Under the pieces are notes generated by a model. It saw nothing but the letters and a program-made list of their open reading frames with translations, was not told where the DNA came from and searched no databases. A DNA stretch of 64,000 nucleotides from JALYNX01 sp040902845 (lineage in GTDB: Bacteria > Actinomycetota > Acidimicrobiia > Spongiisociales > ZC4RG35). Each line of letters opens with the position of its first letter. Position 1 is the first letter of the stretch. The stretch covers positions 55,749 through 119,748 of the forward strand of contig JBBDWM010000019.1 of the NCBI GenBank assembly GCA_040902845.1, read 5' to 3'. Shown in pieces: positions 16,243-23,115 of the stretch. Made by a program: the position numbers and the translations under genes.

Positions 16243-16941
16243 TCAGATTCGGTCGACCATCAGCCGCCCGCCCTCGAGATGGGTGGCGGCGTCCACGTAC
16301 TCCTCGGTGAGAGGGTCGTGGGTGGCCATGAGGATCGTCATCCCCGAGTCGTCGACCAGCGAGCGGAGGAGGGCGAACACGGCACCTGCTGCTGTGGAGT
16401 CGAGTCCTGCCGTCGGCTCGTCGGCGAGAAGGAGCCGGTTCCCGGTTGCGATTGCCCGGGCCACGGCCACACGCTGCTGCTGGCCCCCCGACAACTCGGC
16501 AGGCCGGTGGTTGAAGCGGTCAACGAGACCGACTCGCTCCAGGCTTTCCCGGGCCCGACGGTCGGATTCTTTGCGATCGGTCCCAGCGATCCTCAGTCCG
16601 AGATCGACGTTCTCAAGGGCGGTCATCGCGGGCATCAGAGCATGGGCCTGAAACACGAACCCCAAGGTCTTGGCCCGCCACGAAGCCGCTGCTCCAGGAG
16701 CCAGGGCGTCGATGCGCCGTCCGAACACCAGGACCTCACCGGAGGTGGGCTGGTCGAGTGCGCCCACCAGGTTGAGGAGAGTGGTCTTCCCGCTCCCCGA
16801 GCGGCCCCGCACTGCAACCATCGTTCCTGGCTCCACCACGAGGTCGACACCGCCCAAGGCGACGACCGGGCCCTCCGGGCCGTCGTAGACCCGTTCGGCC
16901 TGCCGCACCTCCACCGCATTTGTCTCAGTCCCGGAAGTCAC
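16243..16941 (-). CDS. ABC exporter ATPase (MacB/LolD type), last in operon
   Basis: A 232-residue ATPase. Walker A is GRSGSGKTT, the signature is LSGGQQQRVAVARA, Walker B is LLLADEPTAGLD and the switch His is MATHD. This is the MacB/LolD/FtsE-like class that works with FtsX-fold permeases by mechanotransmission rather than classical transport. Its start overlaps the end of the other ATPase by 17 bp. It is the fifth and last gene of a leftward operon with an adaptor and a double-FtsX permease. Confidence 0.93.
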   Translation of the reverse strand: MTSGTETNAVEVRQAERVYDGPEGPVVALGGVDLVVEPGTMVAVRGRSGSGKTTLLNLVGALDQPTSGEVLVFGRRIDALAPGAAASWRAKTLGFVFQAHALMPAMTALENVDLGLRIAGTDRKESDRRARESLERVGLVDRFNHRPAELSGGQQQRVAVARAIATGNRLLLADEPTAGLDSTAAGAVFALLRSLVDDSGMTILMATHDPLTEEYVDAATHLEGGRLMVDRI

Positions 16942-17824
16942 GGCGAGCCTCTCGTCTCGGTGCGTCGACAGGGATCAGGGTGATTTTGCCCTCTTCGATA
17001 CGGGCCTCGACCCGGTCTCCGATGCCCAGACTCTCCCGGAACTCGTCGGGCACCCGGATCCGGCCCAGCGTGTCCACCAGAAGGACTACCGACCCGTCAT
17101 CGAATTCGCCCTGTCCCCGGTGTTCCATTGCGCTCTGCCCGTCCCTCAGCTCAACGACCCGATCGACCACCGAGGCCATGTTGGGATCGTGGCTGACGAT
17201 GAAGACGGTGAGTCCCAGCTCACGGTTGACCTCGCGCAGGGTCTGGTAGATCTCCTGTGATGTCTCTCCGTCGAGAGACCCGGTCGGCTCGTCCGCGAGG
17301 AGAAGCGATGGGGAATTGGCCAAGGCAACTGCGATGGCAGCGCGTTGTTGTTGGCCCCCGGAGAGACGACTCGGGACATGGAGGGCCCGATCCCCAAGAC
17401 CGACCAACTCCAATAGTTGCTGGGCCCGATAGGAGGCGTGATCGGTGCCGACCAAGCGGAGGGGCAATGCAACATTGGCCCTGGCATCGAGGTAGGGCAG
17501 GAGATTGCGGGCAGTGTCCTGCCAGACAAATCCCACCCGTTCCCTTCTGAATCTATCCAGCTCGGTCTGGCTCATCGCAGCCAGATCCTGGCCGTCGACT
17601 ACAACCACACCGCTGGTCGGGGAGATGAGGGCGCCGATTATGTTGAGCAGGGTCGACTTGCCACATCCGCTGGGTCCGATCACTCCCACCATTTCGCCGT
17701 GGTCGACGCTGAGGTCGAGCCCGGCCAGGGCCGGGACGTCGGTGGATCCGACTCGATAGATCTTGACTACTCGCTGACACAGGATCACTGCTCCAGCAGG
17801 CTGCGGATCGGTTTGGATGATCAT
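16925..17824 (-). CDS. ABC exporter ATPase with C-terminal AbrB/SpoVT-like segment
   Basis: A 299-residue protein. Residues 1-230 are a MacB/LolD-type ATPase (Walker A GPSGCGKST, signature LSGGQQQRAAIA, Walker B LLLADEPTGSLDG, VSHDPN). Residues about 245-290 add VLLVDTLGRIRVPDEFRESL, GIGDRVEARIEEGKITLIP, which looks like a swapped-hairpin AbrB/MazE/SpoVT half-domain. ATG 17824 overlaps the permease stop (ATGA), fixing the start; open sequence further upstream lies inside the permease gene. The tail may dimerise the protein or bind DNA or another protein. Its presence on an ABC ATPase is noteworthy. Confidence 0.9.
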   Translation of the reverse strand: MIIQTDPQPAGAVILCQRVVKIYRVGSTDVPALAGLDLSVDHGEMVGVIGPSGCGKSTLLNIIGALISPTSGVVVVDGQDLAAMSQTELDRFRRERVGFVWQDTARNLLPYLDARANVALPLRLVGTDHASYRAQQLLELVGLGDRALHVPSRLSGGQQQRAAIAVALANSPSLLLADEPTGSLDGETSQEIYQTLREVNRELGLTVFIVSHDPNMASVVDRVVELRDGQSAMEHRGQGEFDDGSVVLLVDTLGRIRVPDEFRESLGIGDRVEARIEEGKITLIPVDAPRREARRDFRD

Positions 17825-20568
17825 TGGTTCTCTCCCAGTTTCAGAGCCTCGAAGACCCTCATCCGGCGCAACACCAGGACCAGTGCCACCGCGGTGACGA
17901 TGAACAAACCTGCCAGTAGGGCGATCAGACCCCACACTGCCGACGCGTCGATCTCGGCGAGAAGGGGCGGTGTGGCGACCAGGCCGGAATCGCCGACCAG
18001 ACGCACGATCAGCCATCTGCTCAATTGCCACCCGGTGAGGACTCCGGCGGCCAGACCGAACGACATCAGGATTCCGAGCTCGATTACGACCACTCCGGCG
18101 ACCCGGCGGGGAGGCATGCCGAGAGCCTGAAGGGCCCCGAGCTCGACAGCGGACATGCGGACCCGAAACATGGTGGCGAAGAAGAACCCCATCATCGAGA
18201 GGAATACGGCCCCGATGAACCCGACCGTCAACAATCCGAACACCCCCTGACGATCCGGGGAGGTCATCGTTTCTTGGATCTCGGGGTTGGGGTTGAGGGT
18301 CTCGATCAGGGAGATGTCGGTGTCGAGCTCATCCGGTGCAGGTGTCTCACTGGTGAGCCACACCCGATAGAGGCCGGGCTCGCCGGTCTGGAGGAACAAC
18401 TGGTCGAGATTGCCGACGGCGAGTGGGCTCTCCTCGTCGGGATACCAGGTGGGGAACTGGTCGAGAGTGCCGACGACAACGAACCGGGTCTCCAGAGTCG
18501 ATCCCTCAATCAAGATATCGGCTTCGACCACGTCTCCTCGCTTCAGGCCGAGGGAGGGGTGGACCAGGATTGCCTCAGGTGCAGAGCCCAGCCGGGAGAT
18601 GGCGTCTGGTACGGATCCGGTGCTCGCGTAGTCCGACCGGTAGAAGGCCACTTCGGAGTAGCTATTCCGGTCGATGCCAAAGAATGTGACCGAGATCACC
18701 GGTTTGGTGGGCGTCGACAGGCGGGCGGAGAACTTGCCGACCCGGGTTGCCCGGTCGATGCCAGGGATCGCCTCGAAGTCCTCGATCGAGACCAGACGTC
18801 GTGGTCCGATCGGTACCCCGTCAATTGTGGGCGCGGATGCCGCATCCTCCTCGTAGACACTCCAGTCTGCCCCGACCCGGTGGTATGCCTCGTCGACCAG
18901 TTGGAGGTCGAGAGTCTTGGCCAGTGAGGCGGTGAATATCGCCAGACCCACTGTGACCACCAGAAGAAGCAGGGGGACGTGGCTGCTTCCGGGGCTCCGC
19001 GCCGCCCGGCGCAGCGCCACCAGCCAGGTGACACTCGGGGTGTGGCGGAGGGCCCGGGCCGCCAGCTCCAACAGGGCCGGCAGGATTCGAAGGACGATCA
19101 GGCCCACAGCCAGAGTCACCACCGCGGGGACCAGGATGATGGTCGGATCGGCGAGGGATGACCCGAGCTCGGGCTCGTTGCTCAAGAGTTGGTAGCCAAC
19201 CACGACCACAACCACTATCACGATCAGGTCGAGCGAGCTTCTCTGCCACCAGGGTCGACGGGTGGCCTCGATCGCAAGTTCGTCGTAGGTGACCACCGTT
19301 GCTCTGGCGGCCCCCCAGACCGGCAATACTTGGAGGACGACGCTGGCCAGGGCCACCAAGGCCCCTACACGCAGTGCCGGTGCGGTGAGTTGCACGGGCA
19401 AAGAGGCGCCAGCCCCCAGACCGAGGAAAGTGTCGACCCTCCCCATCAACGACGCAACACCAAGACTGATTGGGATCGCGATGAGAAAGGCCCCGGCGGC
19501 GAGAAGGGCCGATTCGACGCCAACCTGACCCAGGAGCTGGGCCCTGCTGGCGCCCCGGCTCCGGAGCACAGCCAGTTCGGAGCGTCTCTCGTTGGTTGTG
19601 AGAGAGACTGCGAGCATGACGAATACCAGGACCAGGCCGAAGGTGGGCACGGCGTAGGACACGAGTCGTCTGGCGAGGGAGTCCCTCGTCTCGCGGAACT
19701 CGAGCAGGCCACCGACCGGATCGATGGTGCGTGAGATTCCGGGGAGAAGCTTGGAGGCGTCGTCCAGCACCACGTCGGCGTTGCGTATCAGGCGGTCGAC
19801 GTCACCGGAAGTGAGCGAGGACCCGTCCATGAGGGCATACCAGGCGGCGGTTCGGACCAGATCCGCCTTGGCCGACGAGAGTTGGTCGGTTATCACCGGC
19901 CGATCAACGAAAACCCGATTATCCAACTGCTCGGGGTGGATGATCCACCGAGCATCGGCCACATCCTTTGGCTCCCAGATTCCCACCACCTCGAGTGGCA
20001 GATTCAAGAGCGGGTCGGTGATGTCCGCCTCCGGATCGTAGGCCTCCAATGCATCTCCCACTTCCAACCCCGCGATTTCGGCGAGGGAGTGGGGGATCAC
20101 GATCTCGATCGGGTCACCGTCGGTCTGGAGTTTGGGGAGCCGTCCGGACACGATGGAAGCTCGATCGGCGAAGTCGTCGAGCGCAGCCAGGGACAAGTTT
20201 CCCAGACCGGTCTGGTCGACACCCTGGCGAAGTTGCAGCAGCCGGGTGTCGACGAAGGCCGTGGCATGGTTGACGGGGAGACCGAGTTGCTCGAGGCCTT
20301 CGCTGCGCAGATAGCTGTCGACATCGGCAACTTCGTCCCAGCCGATCGGTTGGGCCAATTCGCTGGAGTAGAAGAAGAGATAGGCGAATGGCGGGCGATA
20401 GCCGATGTCCTGGAAGTCCTGCTCGGAGAGGACCCGGGCGGTGGCGGCGTCGGAGTAGATCGGTATCGCCATGGGGATGGTGATGGCCGTGGACAGCCCG
20501 ATGAGAAGCAAGATGGACAGAACCGGTCTGGCCTTGAGTCGGATCAGGGCGAGACGCAGCGAAGTCAT
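17821..20568 (-). CDS. ABC exporter permease with two FtsX domains
   Basis: A 915-residue membrane protein of the MacB/FtsX superfamily. An N-terminal helix (RPVLSILLLIGLSTAITIP) precedes a large extracytoplasmic domain. A first FtsX block follows (YAVPTFGLVLVFVMLAVSL, SRGASRAQLLGQVGVESALL, PALRVGALVALASVVLQVL), then a second extracytoplasmic domain and a C-terminal FtsX block (SAVELGALQALGMPPRRVAG, LIALLAGLFIVTAVALVLVL). The ATG at 20568 overlaps the adaptor stop (ATGA) and the stop overlaps the ATPase start (ATGA). It likely couples ATP hydrolysis to extrusion or release of a lipid, peptide or lipoprotein substrate; substrate unknown. Confidence 0.9.
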   Translation of the reverse strand: MTSLRLALIRLKARPVLSILLLIGLSTAITIPMAIPIYSDAATARVLSEQDFQDIGYRPPFAYLFFYSSELAQPIGWDEVADVDSYLRSEGLEQLGLPVNHATAFVDTRLLQLRQGVDQTGLGNLSLAALDDFADRASIVSGRLPKLQTDGDPIEIVIPHSLAEIAGLEVGDALEAYDPEADITDPLLNLPLEVVGIWEPKDVADARWIIHPEQLDNRVFVDRPVITDQLSSAKADLVRTAAWYALMDGSSLTSGDVDRLIRNADVVLDDASKLLPGISRTIDPVGGLLEFRETRDSLARRLVSYAVPTFGLVLVFVMLAVSLTTNERRSELAVLRSRGASRAQLLGQVGVESALLAAGAFLIAIPISLGVASLMGRVDTFLGLGAGASLPVQLTAPALRVGALVALASVVLQVLPVWGAARATVVTYDELAIEATRRPWWQRSSLDLIVIVVVVVVGYQLLSNEPELGSSLADPTIILVPAVVTLAVGLIVLRILPALLELAARALRHTPSVTWLVALRRAARSPGSSHVPLLLLVVTVGLAIFTASLAKTLDLQLVDEAYHRVGADWSVYEEDAASAPTIDGVPIGPRRLVSIEDFEAIPGIDRATRVGKFSARLSTPTKPVISVTFFGIDRNSYSEVAFYRSDYASTGSVPDAISRLGSAPEAILVHPSLGLKRGDVVEADILIEGSTLETRFVVVGTLDQFPTWYPDEESPLAVGNLDQLFLQTGEPGLYRVWLTSETPAPDELDTDISLIETLNPNPEIQETMTSPDRQGVFGLLTVGFIGAVFLSMMGFFFATMFRVRMSAVELGALQALGMPPRRVAGVVVIELGILMSFGLAAGVLTGWQLSRWLIVRLVGDSGLVATPPLLAEIDASAVWGLIALLAGLFIVTAVALVLVLRRMRVFEALKLGENQ

Positions 20569-21587
20569 GGCCCCACCACCTTCTGACCTTCGACCAGGAA
20601 TCCGCCTACTTCGACCTGCTCGTCGGTCTGAACCCCGAGCACCACCTCGACCCGGCGAGCCGTCTCGCCATTGTCCACGATGACGAATGTCGTCCCGTTG
20701 TGGGACCGGATCACTCCCGGGGGCAGCCACAGGACGTCCTGATGGCTCGCTCCGGTGATCGCGACCCGAACCCCGGTCCCAAACTCAAGAACGTCGATTG
20801 CGAGGTCGATCACAAGGGTCACCGGCACGTCATCGCCCTCTCCCTCCTCCGGCTCTACGATCGCGATAATGGTTCCCTCGAGCGGTGAACCACGCCCGTC
20901 TTTGGTGGCGATGATCACCGCGGTCCCCACGTCGACACTTTTTGCCACCAAGCCCGGGACGGTTGCAGTGACTACCAGGTCGGCGGTGTCGCCTATTTCG
21001 ACGAGGACATCGCCCTGAATCGTCTGCCCACCCTCTGGAGGGTGGGACACAAGGACAGTTCCCGCAATCGGTGCCAGAACGTCGAACGCCGCGGGCAGTG
21101 GCTCGAGCGCACGGTCGTCGATGGGGAGATCCATCTCCTCGGCTGTCTGCATGGCCAGCGTGACCCGTGCTTCCACTTGGGCGGGATCGCCGGTCCCGAG
21201 TCGTTGCGCTAGAAGCGCAGCCTCCAGCTCGGCGGCGGCCGCCCTCATCCCGGGTTCAGGGGCCACCGAGAAGAGCACATCCCCCTTCGCCATCTGGGTG
21301 CCGCTGGTCGGGAGGGCTCCGGTGAGGAGGCCAGAGATCGGAGCCGCCACCCCTTCACGCTCCAGGACGTCCACGGTCCCGTTGAACCGGAGCTCCTCGG
21401 CCACGGTGCCCCGGGCCACGTAGGCGACATCGCCGGGGAAAGCGAGTGGGGCGACAACCAGATCTTCGCTGACCACTCGATCGGCTTGACGGGGCAGCGC
21501 CTCGGTGTTGCACGCGCCGAGGGCCATGGCCACGGCCATGGACAGCAGAATACGCGAACCACCTCCGGCCCTATTCGAAGTTGGCAA
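20565..21587 (-). CDS. Membrane-fusion/efflux adaptor lipoprotein
   Basis: A 340-residue HlyD/MacA-like adaptor. It has an N-terminal lipoprotein signal (AVAMALGAC) and a biotinyl-lipoyl-like hairpin split around a short helical region (GVAAPISGLLTGALPTSGTQ; then FDVLAPIAGTVLVSHPPEGG). C-terminal beta-barrel and membrane-proximal segments read VLWLPPGVIRSHNGTTFVIV and VEVVLGVQTDEQVEVGG. In a monoderm it would link the permease to the cell wall side. The start overlaps the end of the upstream small membrane gene by 17 bp; a downstream ATG nearer the signal peptide is possible. Confidence 0.85.
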   Translation of the reverse strand: MPTSNRAGGGSRILLSMAVAMALGACNTEALPRQADRVVSEDLVVAPLAFPGDVAYVARGTVAEELRFNGTVDVLEREGVAAPISGLLTGALPTSGTQMAKGDVLFSVAPEPGMRAAAAELEAALLAQRLGTGDPAQVEARVTLAMQTAEEMDLPIDDRALEPLPAAFDVLAPIAGTVLVSHPPEGGQTIQGDVLVEIGDTADLVVTATVPGLVAKSVDVGTAVIIATKDGRGSPLEGTIIAIVEPEEGEGDDVPVTLVIDLAIDVLEFGTGVRVAITGASHQDVLWLPPGVIRSHNGTTFVIVDNGETARRVEVVLGVQTDEQVEVGGFLVEGQKVVGP

Positions 21588-21912
21588 TTGCCAGCACCAG
21601 AGCAGTCAGGAAGAGGGCCGATCCGACCAGGAGAACCCAAGCGATGACCACGATCGCGTTGACGAAGCCATCCGATTGACGACGACTGCGCCAGAGCGCC
21701 AACACTCCGAGGATGGCCCCTACCGCCCCACCCACAGCCACCACAGCGTTGGTGTCGCTGATCCTGGTCGCGAACAACCCGGCGATGACCCCAATCCCGA
21801 ACCCGGCGAGCAGGCCGATGACGGTGTCATGGACCTTCCACCAGATTGAGACGGAAGTCGTTACCGGGGGTGTGTCCACTGGTTCTCCTTGATCACTGGG
21901 TTTGCTGTCCAT
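21571..21912 (-). CDS. Small three-helix membrane protein, first in export operon
   Basis: A 113-residue protein. After about 25 polar N-terminal residues come three hydrophobic helices (VIGLLAGFGIGVIAGLF; AVVAVGGAVGAILGVLAL; AIVVIAWVLLVGSALFL). ATG 21912 is preferred over a longer in-frame extension. Its end overlaps the adaptor gene, so it is probably the promoter-proximal gene of the export operon. No family recognised; an accessory subunit role is inference. Confidence 0.7.
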   Translation of the reverse strand: MDSKPSDQGEPVDTPPVTTSVSIWWKVHDTVIGLLAGFGIGVIAGLFATRISDTNAVVAVGGAVGAILGVLALWRSRRQSDGFVNAIVVIAWVLLVGSALFLTALVLAIANFE

Positions 21913-22025
21913 TTTGGCGCGGAGATCTCGACCTATAGGCCGAGGTCTCCGCGCCAGAACGTGAGGGGATCTGCCGATGTCGGCCATATTCCGGTGAATC
22001 CTCGCCCGTCGAGGCCGAAAGCTAA

Positions 22026-22043
22026 CTTGATCACATGATCAAG
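22026..22043. promoter_or_regulatory. Perfect inverted repeat before the LLM gene
   Basis: CTTGATCA-CA-TGATCAAG is an 8-bp perfect inverted repeat, 11 bp upstream of the ATG at 22055 and between two divergent operons. Position suggests an operator overlapping the promoter or ribosome-binding region of the oxidoreductase. Regulator unknown. Confidence 0.5.
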
Positions 22044-22054
22044 GGCGAAATCTG

Positions 22055-23056
22055 ATGGACTTCGGAGTGGTGCTTCAGACCGACCCCCCGGCCTCCCGGG
22101 TCGTCGAACTGGCAAAAATGGCCGAGGACCTGGGATTTTCCCACGTATGGACCTTCGACTCCCATGTGTTGTGGCAGGAGCCGTTCGTGATCTACTCGAG
22201 GATCCTGGCCGAGACCGAGCGGGTAATCGTGGGCCCGATGGTGACCAACCCCGGAACCCGGGATTGGACCGTCCTCGCTTCGATGTTCGCCACCCTCAAC
22301 GACATGTACGGGCCCCGCACCATCTGTGGCATGGGCCGCGGCGACTCGGCCCTTCGTTACATCGGCCGCCCGCCGCGAACCCTGGAGACGATGGTCGAGT
22401 CGATGGATGTCATCAAACGCCTGGTGGCAGGGGAGGAGATCGAATACAACGACAAGAAGCTGTCCATCCCCTGGGTTGGTGAAGGATGGGATCTTCAGAT
22501 GTGGGCCGCCGGGTATGGGCCCAAGGCCCTCGACATGATCGGCCGGCATGCGGACGGCTACATCCTCCAACTGGCCGACCCCCAGATCGTGGAGTGGACG
22601 GCATCCGCAGTGCGTCAGGGGGCTTCCGACTCCGGTCGGGACCCCGCCGAGGTCGACCTCTGTGTCGTCGCCCCGGCCTATGTCGGTGACGACCTCGCCC
22701 ATCAGCGGGACCAACTGCGTTGGTTCGGGGGGATGGTGGGCAATCATGTGGTGGACATGGTCGGTCGCTACGGAGATGACGCCGCAAAGGTGCCCACGGT
22801 GCTCTCGGACTACATCAAGGCCCGGGAGTCATATGACTACGAGCATCACGGGCGGGTCCACAACACCTCCACCGACTTCGTGCCCGATGACATCGTTGAT
22901 CGCTTCTGCGTCCTCGGCCCGGTCGAGGCGCATGTCGAGAAGCTGTCGCTCCTGAGGTCGATGGGGGTGGGCCAGTTCGGGATCTATCTCATGCACGACG
23001 ACATGGAGGGCACCCTTCGGGCGTACGGAGAGCGAGTGATCGGGCGTCTGGCCTAA
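22055..23056 (+). CDS. LLM-class flavin/F420-dependent oxidoreductase
   Basis: A 333-residue TIM-barrel protein of the bacterial luciferase-like superfamily, close in feel to the F420-dependent CPS_4043 group (TIGR03842) that is related to methylenetetrahydromethanopterin reductase. Visible motifs are MDFGVVLQTDPPASRVVELA, GFSHVWTFDSH, VGPMVTNPGTRDW, CGMGRGDSALRYIG and WAAGYGPKALDMIGRHADGY. Substrate unknown. It stands 6 kb from the pyrimidine-catabolism genes, which lack a first reductase, so it could conceivably supply that step; this is speculative. A palindrome precedes the start. Confidence 0.88.
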   Translation: MDFGVVLQTDPPASRVVELAKMAEDLGFSHVWTFDSHVLWQEPFVIYSRILAETERVIVGPMVTNPGTRDWTVLASMFATLNDMYGPRTICGMGRGDSALRYIGRPPRTLETMVESMDVIKRLVAGEEIEYNDKKLSIPWVGEGWDLQMWAAGYGPKALDMIGRHADGYILQLADPQIVEWTASAVRQGASDSGRDPAEVDLCVVAPAYVGDDLAHQRDQLRWFGGMVGNHVVDMVGRYGDDAAKVPTVLSDYIKARESYDYEHHGRVHNTSTDFVPDDIVDRFCVLGPVEAHVEKLSLLRSMGVGQFGIYLMHDDMEGTLRAYGERVIGRLA

Positions 23057-23115
23057 CCGCTGGATTTCGCTCACCTAATGTTGCGGTCTGGTGTGGACCC
23101 CTAACCGTTCCGGCA

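Noticed and set aside
17824..18031. Extended N-terminus of the ATPase gene reaching into the permease gene
   Set aside because: The extension is Arg/Gly-rich out-of-frame permease sequence; the ATGA overlap at 17821-17824 marks the real start.
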